A stretch of DNA of 64,000 bases from Vondammii sp040505895 (lineage in GTDB: Bacteria > Pseudomonadota > Gammaproteobacteria > Chromatiales > Chromatiaceae): assembly GCA_040505895.1 (NCBI GenBank), contig JBEVXU010000018.1, forward strand, positions 124,001 through 188,000. The letters are read 5' to 3'. A model generated the notes under the pieces. The model was not told the origin of the DNA, did no database searches, and saw nothing but the letters and a program-made list of their open reading frames with translations. This document shows, one piece after another, positions 25,359 through 35,235 of the stretch; within the stretch, counting starts at the first letter, position 1; the number at the start of each line of letters is the position of its first letter. Position numbers and translations under genes: made by a program.

Positions 25359-27497
25359 TCAGCCGCCACGGCGCCAAGTGTGGAATTTTTCCACCCAGCG
25401 CAGCACCGCCTCTGGAGCATGTGCCCGTTTCCAATTACCGGCGGCGAACTTGTTGCCTTCTGTCCAGGTGGGATAGATATGGATAGTACCGAGTATCTTG
25501 TTTAATCCAAGACCATAACGCATGGCGGTAACAAACTCTGCAATCAAATCACCGGCATGTTCACCGACAATGGTGGCACCGAGTATTTTATCTTTACCCG
25601 GTACAGTCAGCACTTTGATAAAGCCATGGTTCTCGCCGTCAGCTATTGCCCGATCAAGATCATCCAAGCCATAGACCGTCGCCTCATAGGCGGTGCCTTG
25701 GGCTACAGCATCCTGTTCGTTGAGCCCTACCCGCGCTACCTCAGGATCGGTGAAGGTGGCAAAGGGGATGACTGAATAGTCCACCCTGAATTTGCGGAAC
25801 ATACCGAACAGGGCATTGACCGAAGCGTACCACGCTTGGTGTGCGGCTGTATGGGTAAACTGGTAGGGCCCGGCTACGTCACCACAGACATAGATGTTGG
25901 GGAAGTTGGTCTGCAGGTAGTCGTTGGCCTCCACTGTGCGGCGTTGGGATATCTCCACCCCCAGTTCCTCCAAGCCAAAGCCTTGGGTGTTGGCCATACG
26001 CCCCACCGCCACCAATACCTGATCGAACTCCAGTTCCACATCATTGCCATCATGCTCAGCGATGAGGAGTTTTCTGCCCTCCTCCACCTTGAACTCTTTT
26101 GCTTTGTGATTGGTGTAGATATTGATGCCGTCATCGGCAAAGTGCTCGGTAACCAGGGCGGTGACATCGTCATCTTCACGGATCATCAGCTTGGGAGCCA
26201 TCTCCACAATGCTAACTTCCGCACCGAAACGCGCAAAGCTCTGAGCCAATTCACAACCAATGGGGCCGCCACCCAGTACTACCAACCGTTTGGGCAACTC
26301 CCGCAGTGTCCAGAGATCGTCTGAGGTGAGGTAGTCGATCTGGTCGAGACCGGGAATCGGCGGCACAAAGGGTCGGGCGCCGGTGGCTACAATGATGCTG
26401 CGGGTGGTGAGGACCTGACCGTTCACCTCGACGCTGTAGGGTGAGATGATCTTTGCCTCACCCTCAATTACATCGACTCCGAGGCTTGTATAACGCTCTA
26501 CCGAATCGTGAGGCTCAACCTGTTTTACTACATTCTGAACCCGCTCCATCACATCTGAAAAATCGAACTCGGCCGAGGCCGACTTGAAACCGAACTCCTC
26601 CGCCCGCCGGGTCTGGGCAAGATAGCGTGCCGAGCGGATCAACGCCTTGGAGGGGATGCACCCGGTATTAAGGCAGTCTCCTCCCATCTTGTGCTTCTCG
26701 ATCAGTGTCACCTTGGCCTTTACGGCGGCGGCAATATAGGAGGCCACCAGCCCACCGGAGCCGGCACCTATTACGATCAGGTTACGGTCAAAAGTGGTGG
26801 GCTTGGAGTAGTTCGCCAATGCCTTACGAGCTTTTACCACTGCCAGTAGTTTTTTTGCCATCAGAGGAAATACTCCAAGCAGGATAAAGGAGAAAATCAG
26901 ACTGGGGGAAAGAATGCCGGAGAGTGAATCCAGCTTTGCCAGTTCGGTACCGGCATTGATAAAAACAGCGGTGCCCAGCAGCATGCCTACCTGACTCACC
27001 CAGTAAAAGGTCCAGGTACGTATGGGAGTCAGTCCCATCACCAGGTTGATAATAAAGAAGGGGAAGAGCGGTACCAGCCTCAAGCCAAAGAGATAGAAGG
27101 CGCCATCCTTCTCGATACCTGCATTGATCGACTGCAGCTTGTCGCTGAAGCGGGATTGCACCATATCCCTAAGCAATAGTCGTGAGATTATAAAGGCAAA
27201 GGTTGCACCAATGGTGGAGGCAAAAGACACAAGAACAAGGCCGGTCGCCAGTCCAAAAATAGCACCGATAGCCAACGACATTACCGCCGCCCCGGGAAGA
27301 GAGAGTGCGGTCACCACCACATAGACGACAAAGACGATGAAAGCACTCTGCCAGGGATTCGTCTCTTTCCAGTTAGTCAGCTCTGCCTGCTGCGCCTTGA
27401 TGTTTTCAAGGGTCAGGTAGCTACCAAGATCAAACAGAAAAAAAGAGGCTATGAGTGCAACGAGCAGGGTAAAAAGAATAGCCTTGCGGTAATCCAT
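25359..27497 (-). CDS. fusion of a TVP38/DedA-like membrane domain with a pyridine nucleotide-disulfide oxidoreductase
   Basis: 712 residues. Residues about 1-225 are a TVP38/TMEM64 (SNARE-associated/VTT) membrane domain with several hydrophobic helices and FGLRLVPLFPFFIINLVMG. From about 235 a mercuric-reductase/dihydrolipoamide-dehydrogenase-like flavoprotein follows: FAD-binding VIGAGSGGLVAS, redox-active GGDCLNTGCIPSKAL, NADH-binding VVLGGGPIGCELAQ, YVCGDVAGPYQFTH, and the dimerisation domain ending IHIYPTWTEGNKFAAGNW. No N-terminal HMA domain and no C-terminal vicinal Cys pair, so mercury reduction is not supported. The substrate may be a membrane-linked disulfide or quinone. Confidence 0.9.
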   Translation of the reverse strand: MDYRKAILFTLLVALIASFFLFDLGSYLTLENIKAQQAELTNWKETNPWQSAFIVFVVYVVVTALSLPGAAVMSLAIGAIFGLATGLVLVSFASTIGATFAFIISRLLLRDMVQSRFSDKLQSINAGIEKDGAFYLFGLRLVPLFPFFIINLVMGLTPIRTWTFYWVSQVGMLLGTAVFINAGTELAKLDSLSGILSPSLIFSFILLGVFPLMAKKLLAVVKARKALANYSKPTTFDRNLIVIGAGSGGLVASYIAAAVKAKVTLIEKHKMGGDCLNTGCIPSKALIRSARYLAQTRRAEEFGFKSASAEFDFSDVMERVQNVVKQVEPHDSVERYTSLGVDVIEGEAKIISPYSVEVNGQVLTTRSIIVATGARPFVPPIPGLDQIDYLTSDDLWTLRELPKRLVVLGGGPIGCELAQSFARFGAEVSIVEMAPKLMIREDDDVTALVTEHFADDGINIYTNHKAKEFKVEEGRKLLIAEHDGNDVELEFDQVLVAVGRMANTQGFGLEELGVEISQRRTVEANDYLQTNFPNIYVCGDVAGPYQFTHTAAHQAWYASVNALFGMFRKFRVDYSVIPFATFTDPEVARVGLNEQDAVAQGTAYEATVYGLDDLDRAIADGENHGFIKVLTVPGKDKILGATIVGEHAGDLIAEFVTAMRYGLGLNKILGTIHIYPTWTEGNKFAAGNWKRAHAPEAVLRWVEKFHTWRRGG

Positions 27498-27636
27498 ATA
27501 ATTTAAGGTCTCTTAATTTATTCTCTAGGGGGCCTCTGAAAAAGTCTATTTATTGCATAACTTATCCACAGTGTAGTACAAGGAAATCCGACAGCAGTCA
27601 GCCATCTTATAAATAGAGACCCGGCATTTGATGACT

Positions 27637-28035
27637 TTATTTCAGATTATTTATGGGGTCTTTAGGCGCCTCGATCAACTCCCATGCATTACCATCAGGA
27701 TCACGGCAGAAGAGTGCCCGGCGCCCTGACCTGCTCATGGTGTAGGTCAGGCCCTTGGCATCAAGCCGCCTGATCACGGCATCGAGGTTGGTCACCGATA
27801 CTGCGGTATGGCGGTCACGCCCGCCATGTTCTGGCCGCCCAGAGGCCGGATCTGGATTGGGCAACTCCAAAAGATGGATCTGTTGCTGTCCTATCCATAA
27901 CCAGGCACCGGGGAAACCAAGGTCAGGGCGATCATCCACCAGCTTCAGCCCCATTACCCCCTGATAGAATCCGAGTGCCCGTTTGGTATCGGCAACGATC
28001 AGACTGATATGGTGGAGCCCCGTAATCTCACTCAT
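27637..28035 (-). CDS. VOC (glyoxalase/bleomycin resistance) family protein
   Basis: 132 residues from the ATG at 28035, which overlaps the stop of ppdK by four bases. MSEITGLHHISLIVADTKRA begins a typical betaalphabetabetabeta VOC unit. The metal ligands are plausible (HHISL His, HLLEL His/Glu, HTAVSV, AWELIE Glu). Likely a small metalloenzyme; substrate unknown. Translational coupling to ppdK suggests a shared transcript. Confidence 0.85.
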   Translation of the reverse strand: MSEITGLHHISLIVADTKRALGFYQGVMGLKLVDDRPDLGFPGAWLWIGQQQIHLLELPNPDPASGRPEHGGRDRHTAVSVTNLDAVIRRLDAKGLTYTMSRSGRRALFCRDPDGNAWELIEAPKDPINNLK

Positions 28036-30809
28036 TCCAACAGCTTGGCATGGGCTGCTGCCAGCCTTGCCACCGGTACACGTGGTGCAGAACAGGAGAC
28101 ATAGTTGAGTCCAGCACGATGACAGAAGGCGATAGATGAAGGATGACCGCCGTGCTCGCCACAGATACCGACACTGAGGTCTGACTGTATGCTTCTGCCC
28201 CACTCTATTGCTAGTTTCATCAACTTGCCGACACCCTTCTCATCCAATACTTCGAAGGGATTGTCCTGGAGGATACCGTTCTCGTTGTACATCGGCAGGA
28301 ATTTATTCTCTGCATCCTCCCGTGAGAAAGAGAAGGTAGCCTGGGTCAAATCATTGGTGCCGAAGGAGAAGAACTCGGCCTCCTCGGCGAGAGAGTCGGC
28401 ACGCATACAGGCACGGACTACTTCGATCATGGTACCGAAACGGAAGTTGACCTCACAGTCACACCCCTTCTCAACATCGACACGAATCGCATCGACATAC
28501 CCCTTCACATGGCGCAGTTCCTGGGCGGTACAGACCTGAGGCACCATAATCTGTGGATGCACTTCAATCCCCCGGGCAGCACACTCCGCCGAGGCCTCCA
28601 TGACCGCACGGATCTGCATCTGGTAGATCTCGGGGAAGGTAATACCGAGGCGTACGCCGCGATGACCCAGCATTGGGTTGGTCTCATAGAGTGCGCGCAC
28701 CTTGCGCAGCATCGTCTCCTTCTTGGCGATTGCCTCCTCCACCAGCTGCAGGTCCACCAGGTGGCGCATGCTGTCGGCCTCGGTTTTTGCCTGACCTGCT
28801 TCATGGAGCAGCGACATGGTACTCGCCAAGACCTCCATACCCTGTGAGGTGCTACGCAGGTGGTGGAGCTTCTCCAATTCACTCTGCAGCTGCTGCTCCG
28901 CTGGCAGGAACTCATGGATGGGCGGATCAAGAAGGCGAATGGTGACCGGACGTGGTGCCATCGCTTCAAAAATCGCGGAAAAATCATCTCGCTGCATCGG
29001 CAGCAGTTTATTCAGTGCATCCTGACGCTGGTTTTCATCCTCGGCAACGATCATCTCAATCACCACCGGCAAGCGGGCGCTATCGTTAAACATACGCTCG
29101 GTACGGCAGAGACCAATACCCTGGGCACCGTATTTCACCGCCCTGGCGGCATCCACAGCCGTATCCGCGTTGGCCATCACACGCAGATAGGCAACCTCAT
29201 CGGCCCACCCGAGAAGCGTGGTCAGCTCATCGGTGAAATCGGGTTCGACTGTAGCAATTTCACCCAGGTAGACATTGCCGGAGGTACCGTCAATGGTAAT
29301 CAGATCACCCTCTTTGATCACCGCCTCACCCACATAGGCTTCACGACGATTCACATCCACCGCTATCCCCTCGGCCCCGGCAACGCAGGGCTTACCCATG
29401 CCACGGGCGACAACAGCCGCATGGGAGGTTTTACCACCACGACTGGTAAGAATGCCCTCGGAGGCAAAAAAACCGTGGATATCTTCCGGCTTGGTCTCCT
29501 CCCTCAGCAGGATCACCTTCTGCCCCTCCTGTTTGCCGATCTCTTCGGCCCGATCAGCATCAAACACGGCGTGGCCGCAAGCGGCACCGGGTGAGGCGGG
29601 TAGCCCCTGGGCCAAAGGCTCCAGCCTGACCGAGGGGTCGAGCCTCGGGTAGAGCATCTGCTCCAGATGAGCAGGATCAATTCGCAACAGTGCCTGCTCT
29701 TTGGTGATCAGCCCCTCCTGCTCCATCTCCACGGAGGTGCGCACCATGGCAACGGCGTTCATCTTGCCGTTTCGAGTCTGCAGGCAGTAGAGGGTGCCAC
29801 GCTCGATAGTGAACTCGAAATCCTGTATCTCATGGTAGTGAGATTCCAGATTTTGGCGCAGCTGAGCCAACTCTTTCGCCATCTCCGGCATCTCTTCATC
29901 AAGCTCATCAAGGGGTTTGGGGGTGCGTATACCCGCCACCACATCCTCACCCTGCGCATTGACCAGATACTCACCGTAGAGTTTGTTCTCACCGGTGCCG
30001 GGATTACGGGTGAAGGCAACACCGGTAGCGGAGTCATCGCCCCGGTTACCGAATACCATGGTGCAGATATTGACGGCAGTGCCGTTGGCCATATCAGGGG
30101 TGATATTGAACTCGCGGCGGTAATCCACCGCCCGCTTGCCATTCCAAGAGCCAAACACCGCCTTGATGGAGATCTCCAACTGCTGGAAGGGATCTTCCGG
30201 GAAAGTGCGTCCAGTGTGATCTTCCACCACCTTGAGGAAACGCTCACTGATATCCTTCAGGTCGTCGGCGGAGAGGCCGACATCTGCGGTCACATGGGCA
30301 CGCTGTTTGACTGATTCAAACTGCTCATCGAACAGTTCATCAGGTACTCCAAGGGCTACTTTGCCAAAGAGCTGGATAAAGCGGCGGTAGGCGTCGTAGC
30401 CAAAACGGGCGTCGCCGGTCTGGTCAATCACTCCCTGGAGCGTTTCTGCATTGAGACCAAGATTGAGAATGGTATCCATCATCCCCGGCATGGAGAGAGC
30501 AGAGCCGCTACGCACCGAGATCAATAGAGGATGTTCACGGTTACCGAGGCCTTTTCCTGTAGCCTTCTCCACGGCCTGCATCTGGTCACGTACCTGCTCC
30601 ATAATACCTGAGGCAAGTGCTCCGTCACTGGCGGCAAGATACTCCAAACACGCCTCAGTAGTAATCACAAATCCCGGGGGTACATTGAGACCGATCTGGG
30701 TCATTTCACAGAGGTTAGCTCCCTTACCCCCCAATAACTTTTTATTCTTGCCATCACCCTCGGCAAAAGAGAATACCCATTTTTTGTCCATGGAAGATTC
30801 GATCTTCAT
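28032..30809 (-). CDS. ppdK: pyruvate, phosphate dikinase
   Basis: 925 residues. Interconverts pyruvate + ATP + Pi with phosphoenolpyruvate + AMP + PPi. N-terminal ATP-grasp domain (LLGGKGANLCEM), phosphohistidine motif LTSRGGKTSHAAVVARGMG, and a C-terminal PEP/pyruvate TIM barrel (CRTERMF, MLGHRGVRLG, FGTNDLTQ, SVGICGEHGG). Full length. ATG at 30809 or the Met six codons later may be used. Divergent from valS across a 190-base gap. Confidence 0.96.
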   Translation of the reverse strand: MKIESSMDKKWVFSFAEGDGKNKKLLGGKGANLCEMTQIGLNVPPGFVITTEACLEYLAASDGALASGIMEQVRDQMQAVEKATGKGLGNREHPLLISVRSGSALSMPGMMDTILNLGLNAETLQGVIDQTGDARFGYDAYRRFIQLFGKVALGVPDELFDEQFESVKQRAHVTADVGLSADDLKDISERFLKVVEDHTGRTFPEDPFQQLEISIKAVFGSWNGKRAVDYRREFNITPDMANGTAVNICTMVFGNRGDDSATGVAFTRNPGTGENKLYGEYLVNAQGEDVVAGIRTPKPLDELDEEMPEMAKELAQLRQNLESHYHEIQDFEFTIERGTLYCLQTRNGKMNAVAMVRTSVEMEQEGLITKEQALLRIDPAHLEQMLYPRLDPSVRLEPLAQGLPASPGAACGHAVFDADRAEEIGKQEGQKVILLREETKPEDIHGFFASEGILTSRGGKTSHAAVVARGMGKPCVAGAEGIAVDVNRREAYVGEAVIKEGDLITIDGTSGNVYLGEIATVEPDFTDELTTLLGWADEVAYLRVMANADTAVDAARAVKYGAQGIGLCRTERMFNDSARLPVVIEMIVAEDENQRQDALNKLLPMQRDDFSAIFEAMAPRPVTIRLLDPPIHEFLPAEQQLQSELEKLHHLRSTSQGMEVLASTMSLLHEAGQAKTEADSMRHLVDLQLVEEAIAKKETMLRKVRALYETNPMLGHRGVRLGITFPEIYQMQIRAVMEASAECAARGIEVHPQIMVPQVCTAQELRHVKGYVDAIRVDVEKGCDCEVNFRFGTMIEVVRACMRADSLAEEAEFFSFGTNDLTQATFSFSREDAENKFLPMYNENGILQDNPFEVLDEKGVGKLMKLAIEWGRSIQSDLSVGICGEHGGHPSSIAFCHRAGLNYVSCSAPRVPVARLAAAHAKLLE

Positions 30810-30999
30810 ATCGCTTTGCTGCTCCAGTGCTTCATAGAGAAAAATTTCACTTCAACAATACAGGCTATCACTGCCAATTCCGTTATAATATGTGGCAAAT
30901 CAACATACGGGTTCTCAGAACCAGCTCAATTTCAATTTGAAAAAGAGCCGTTTTTAAGTACCTTAAACTTTTAATATTAAATCATTATTACAGCGACCG

Positions 31000-33831
31000 A
31001 TGGATAAAACTTACGACCCACACAGCCTTGAACAGCGTTGGTACAAAACCTGGGAAGAGCGCGGCTACTTTGCCCCCACCCAGAAGAGCGACAACGACCA
31101 CTCCTCCTACTGCATCATGATCCCGCCGCCCAACGTTACCGGCAATCTGCATATGGGTCACGGCTTCAACAATACCGTGATGGATACCCTTATCCGCTAC
31201 CACCGTATGAAGGGGGATCAGACCCTGTGGCAGCCGGGTTCGGATCACGCCGGTATCGCCACCCAAATGGTGGTGGAGCGCCAGCTTGAGGCTGACGGCA
31301 AGTCCCGTCACGACCTCGGCCGCGAAGCCTTTATTGACCGCATCTGGGAGTGGCGCGAGGAGTCCGGCAGCAACATCACCCGTCAGCTGCGCCGCCTCGG
31401 CTCATCCCTGGATTGGCAGCATGAACGCTTCACCATGGATGATGGTCTCTCCGATGCGGTGAAAGAGGTCTTTGTCCGCCTCCATGAAGAGGGGCTGATC
31501 TATCGTGGCAAGCGCCTGGTCAACTGGGATACCAAGCTGCACACCGCCGTTTCCGACCTGGAGGTACTGAACGAAGAGGAAGCGGGCCATATGTGGCACA
31601 TGCGCTACCCTCTCACCAACGGCCAGGGCAGTCTGGTGGTCTCCACCACCCGCCCCGAAACTATGCTCGGTGACTGTGCCGTCGCAGTGAACCCCGAGGA
31701 TGAGCGCTACAAGCACCTGATTGGCGAGCTGGTTGAACTGCCGCTCACCAACCGCAAGATTCCCATCGTCGCAGACGAACACGCCGACCCAGAATTCGGC
31801 ACCGGCTGTGTCAAGATCACCCCGGCCCACGACTTCAACGACTACGAGGTGTGGCAGCGTCACCGAGATGAACTGCAAATCACTGAACAGCCCCACGGCG
31901 GCCTGATCAACATCTTCACCGTAGATGCTGCGATCCGTGAGAATACACCCGAAGAGGGCGAACTGCTGCCCGCAAAGTACATAGGAATGGACCGCTACGA
32001 AGCACGCAAGCAGATCGTTGCCGATCTTGACGCAGAGGGCCTGCTGGAGAAGATCGTCGACCACAAGCTGATGGTGCCACGGGGTGACCGCTCCGGCACC
32101 GTGATCGAACCCTTCCTCACCGACCAGTGGTACGTCAAGGTCGGTCCGCTGGCCAAACCCGCCATCGCGGCGGTGGAGAATGGCGATATCAAGTTCGTGC
32201 CGGACAACTGGAAAAACACCTACTACGAGTGGATGAACAATATCCAGGACTGGTGCATCAGCCGTCAGATCTGGTGGGGCCACCGTATCCCCGCCTGGTA
32301 CGACGACGAAGGCAACGTCTATGTCGGTCGTTCCGAGGAAGAAGTACGCGAGAAGCACGGTTTTGATGCCGACTACCCCTTGCGCCAGGATGAAGACGTA
32401 CTGGACACTTGGTTCAGCTCCGCCCTCTGGCCCTTCTCCACCCTCGGCTGGCCCGAGAACACCCAGCGACTGGAGGACTTCTACCCCACCAACGTACTGG
32501 TCACCGGCTTCGATATCATCTTCTTCTGGGTTGCCCGGATGATCATGTTCGGTCTCAAATTCATGGACGGTAAGGTACCCTTCCATGAGGTCTATGTACA
32601 CGGTCTGGTACGTGACTCCCACGGCGACAAGATGTCAAAGTCAAAGGGCAACGTGCTCGATCCCATTGATCTGATCGACGGCATCGAATTGGAAGAACTG
32701 GTACAGAAGCGCACCAGCGGCATGATGCAGCCACAGCTGGCGAAGAAGATTGAAAAACAGACCCGCAAGGACTTCCCCGAAGGTATCACCAGTTTTGGCA
32801 CCGATTCACTACGCTTCACTTTCGCCGCACTGGCCGCCACCGGCCGTGACATCAAGTTCGACATGGGACGTATCGAGGGCTACCGCAACTTCTGCAACAA
32901 GCTGTGGAACGCCTCCCGCTACGTCTTTATGAACACCGAAGAGCAGGATTGCGGCCAGAACGGTGGTGATGTGGAGTTGAGTGTTGCAGACCGCTGGATC
33001 ATCTCCCGCCTGCAATCCACAGAGACCGTGGTGAGCGATGCCCTGGAAAACTACCGGCTCGACCAGGCAGCCAAAGCGATTTACGAGTTCACCTGGAATG
33101 AGTACTGTGACTGGTACCTGGAGCTCTCCAAGCCGGTCCTGAACAATAAAGATGCGTCAGAAGCCGCCCTGCGTGGTACCCGCCAGACACTGGTACGGGT
33201 GCTTGAAACTCTGCTGCGCCTGACCCACCCGATCATGCCCTTTATCACCGAAGAGATCTGGCAGAAGGCCGCCCCTCTTGCCGGTATCGAAGCCGAAACC
33301 CTTATGCTCCGTCCCTACCCTGTGGCGGACCAGAGTAAGATGGACCGTGATGCTGAGGCCGAGATGGAGTGGGTAAAGCTGTTCATTCTTGGCATACGCC
33401 GCATCAAGGGTGAGATGAATATCGCACCGAGCAAACCCCTGGGGGTTCTGCTGCAAAATGCGTCTGATCAGGACCGTGCATGGCTGGAAAGCAACCGCCA
33501 CTACCTCGATTTTCTTGCCCGCCTGGAGTCGGCCACGCTGCTAGAGAGTGGTGAGGAAGCACCGGAATCCGCCACCGCTCTGGTGGGTGAGATGAAGGTT
33601 CTGATCCCCATGGCCGGTTTGATCGATAAAGCCGCGGAACTTGCTCGTCTAGAGAAAGAGATAGGCAAAATCACTAGTGACATGGAGCGGATCAGCAAGA
33701 AGCTGGAGAATCCAAATTTTGTCGACAAGGCGCCTGCAGCCGTAGTGCAGAAAGAGAAGGACAAGCTCGCCGATCAACAGTCTGCCCTTGATAACCTGCA
33801 GGAGCAGTTGGAGAAGATCCAGAAGCTGTAA
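31000..33831 (+). CDS. valS: valyl-tRNA synthetase
   Basis: 943 residues. Class I signatures NVTGNLHMGHGF (HxGH) and DKMSKSKGNVLDP (KMSKS). Editing domain with TTRPETMLGD, and the C-terminal coiled-coil tRNA-binding arm (about 875-943, from LARLEKEIGKI). The C-terminal IGxFxxPxxVxKAP variant reads LENPNFVDKAPAAVV, standard for ValRS. Essential, cytoplasmic. Confidence 0.98.
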   Translation: MDKTYDPHSLEQRWYKTWEERGYFAPTQKSDNDHSSYCIMIPPPNVTGNLHMGHGFNNTVMDTLIRYHRMKGDQTLWQPGSDHAGIATQMVVERQLEADGKSRHDLGREAFIDRIWEWREESGSNITRQLRRLGSSLDWQHERFTMDDGLSDAVKEVFVRLHEEGLIYRGKRLVNWDTKLHTAVSDLEVLNEEEAGHMWHMRYPLTNGQGSLVVSTTRPETMLGDCAVAVNPEDERYKHLIGELVELPLTNRKIPIVADEHADPEFGTGCVKITPAHDFNDYEVWQRHRDELQITEQPHGGLINIFTVDAAIRENTPEEGELLPAKYIGMDRYEARKQIVADLDAEGLLEKIVDHKLMVPRGDRSGTVIEPFLTDQWYVKVGPLAKPAIAAVENGDIKFVPDNWKNTYYEWMNNIQDWCISRQIWWGHRIPAWYDDEGNVYVGRSEEEVREKHGFDADYPLRQDEDVLDTWFSSALWPFSTLGWPENTQRLEDFYPTNVLVTGFDIIFFWVARMIMFGLKFMDGKVPFHEVYVHGLVRDSHGDKMSKSKGNVLDPIDLIDGIELEELVQKRTSGMMQPQLAKKIEKQTRKDFPEGITSFGTDSLRFTFAALAATGRDIKFDMGRIEGYRNFCNKLWNASRYVFMNTEEQDCGQNGGDVELSVADRWIISRLQSTETVVSDALENYRLDQAAKAIYEFTWNEYCDWYLELSKPVLNNKDASEAALRGTRQTLVRVLETLLRLTHPIMPFITEEIWQKAAPLAGIEAETLMLRPYPVADQSKMDRDAEAEMEWVKLFILGIRRIKGEMNIAPSKPLGVLLQNASDQDRAWLESNRHYLDFLARLESATLLESGEEAPESATALVGEMKVLIPMAGLIDKAAELARLEKEIGKITSDMERISKKLENPNFVDKAPAAVVQKEKDKLADQQSALDNLQEQLEKIQKL

Positions 33832-33908
33832 ACCTGCATAGGTCCAAAAGCGGGACGCAGCGGCCACAGAGAAAAGCTTTTTCTGTATCCTCCCCCCGCC
33901 CCACCGGA

Positions 33909-34046
33909 GGGTGTCACAAAAGCCCCCTCTCCCCACCGAGTAGAAGGCTAGGGTGAGGGGATCAATAGGTAATCCATTGATTTAATACACCCTCATTCTA
34001 ACCTTCTCCCTCGTAGGGAGAAGGGACTGGTGCTTTTATAACAGCC
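33909..34046. repeat. MITE/REP-like element
   Basis: Ends GGGTGTCACAAAAGC (33909-33923) and GCTTTTATAACAGCC (34032-34046) are inverted repeats at 12 of 15 positions. The interior has CCCTCTCCCC-type and CTTCTCCCTCGTAGGGAGAA hairpin sequences similar in style to the 24936 element. It fills most of the gap between valS and the PilZ gene. No target duplication noticed. Confidence 0.6.
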
Positions 34047-34132
34047 TCCACGAATAAAGGAGTTAGGCTGAGGAAAGATAGAATCAGCCAGTGGTCTTTA
34101 TGTGTATGGTGCCCAGTGAGTATGAATAACCG

Positions 34133-34525
34133 TTAACCGAAAGCTGCTGTGGTACTGATTCCGTTACTAATATAGCTTTTGAGCTGTTCATCAGCCCTCT
34201 CTTCATAATTGAGTATCAACATACCGATATAGTAGAGATGTTGTGAGAGACGACGCTTGTACACTTGTCTACATTGAAGTTTAACGGGTACTTCCATATT
34301 TCCCATTAGTAGTGAGAATTCAGTCCAGATCTTTTCCTGTGAAAGAGCGTTACCGAATGGATCAATTACTTGAATATGATCGACCAGCACATTGTCAGCT
34401 TCAAACTTCAAGCCACCCACAGAAAGTTCAACGATGCGTGCATCCATCGCCTCACCCGCCTGATTAAATACTTTGGCCGGTAGGTCATCATTTAATCGAT
34501 AATATATTCTGCGGTCATAAACCAT
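34133..34525 (-). CDS. PilZ-domain protein (predicted c-di-GMP effector)
   Basis: 130 residues. The N-terminal DRRIYYRLN (RxxxR type) and ARIVELSVGGLKF ([D/N]xSxxG type, here ELSVGG) are the two c-di-GMP-binding motifs. The second has Glu in place of the usual Asp/Asn, so binding strength is uncertain. Single-domain, cytoplasmic. Could respond to the GGDEF-EAL protein at 21568. Confidence 0.82.
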   Translation of the reverse strand: MVYDRRIYYRLNDDLPAKVFNQAGEAMDARIVELSVGGLKFEADNVLVDHIQVIDPFGNALSQEKIWTEFSLLMGNMEVPVKLQCRQVYKRRLSQHLYYIGMLILNYEERADEQLKSYISNGISTTAAFG

Positions 34526-34742
34526 AAAGGTTAAACACCCTGAAGCTGTTTAGAGCGGATACTCCGAGCTCATTTACCTAAGTTGTTGTGCTTTAACTCT
34601 TTATCGTCTGCGAAAGCAGTTTTGAAAGTGGAAATGTCTACTAATGTGAACACCCGCACATTAATTTGTCATTATGAATTAGAAAGATAGGGGGGGAAGA
34701 GTTCAGATGGGAGGTATTACCAAGAGCATAAAGAGGAAGAAT

Positions 34743-35135
34743 TCACTCACAATCCTCCTTCTCATCTTCGCTTTTGAAGCTTTCACCCAGTTCCATGTAG
34801 TGGATGCCCTTATCAACATTCATGGCAACGCCACGACCGCTCAGGTACATCTTGCTTAACATGATGGCAGCTTCTGCATGTTCCTGATTCACAGCCTGAT
34901 TAAGCCAATAGACCCCTTTATTTGAGTCCGCATCGACACCAAGGCCATCTACCAGCATTGCACCGATATAGAACTGAGCCTCGTCTTGCCCCTTTTTGGC
35001 CAGCGTGTGCAGCATGGGATAAGCTTTAGCATAATTCCCTTCACTGTAGACGCCGGCAGCATCTTCCATAGCATCCGCCTGGAGAGCAGTCGCCGACAGC
35101 ATGAGGAGGGCAAAAAAAGGGTAGCGAATCAACAC
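34743..35135 (-). CDS. small exported Sel1-repeat protein
   Basis: 130 residues with an N-terminal signal peptide (FFALLMLSATALQADA) and two or three Sel1-like repeats (AQFYIGAMLVDGLGVDADSN; AAIMLSKMYLSGRGVAMNVD). Likely periplasmic protein-protein interaction module. Function unknown. Confidence 0.8.
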   Translation of the reverse strand: MLIRYPFFALLMLSATALQADAMEDAAGVYSEGNYAKAYPMLHTLAKKGQDEAQFYIGAMLVDGLGVDADSNKGVYWLNQAVNQEHAEAAIMLSKMYLSGRGVAMNVDKGIHYMELGESFKSEDEKEDCE

Positions 35136-35235
35136 ACAGAATAACCTTGATTAAGAAAATGACCAACTACTATACACCGGCAGAAAATTTAAGATAAGAG
35201 ACCGTTCGGTAGGAACTTGCTGTGGGCACTGACCG

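Noticed and set aside
25359..27497. Mercuric reductase (merA)
   Set aside because: HMA domain, C-terminal Cys pair and mer neighbours are absent.
28860..29594. 244-codon forward frame opposite ppdK
   Set aside because: Antisense shadow of a clear full-length dikinase; no start context or domain.
31402..32622. 406-codon open frame on the minus strand opposite valS
   Set aside because: It lies wholly inside valS in an antisense frame, has no recognisable domain and follows the biased third-position pattern of a high-GC gene shadow.
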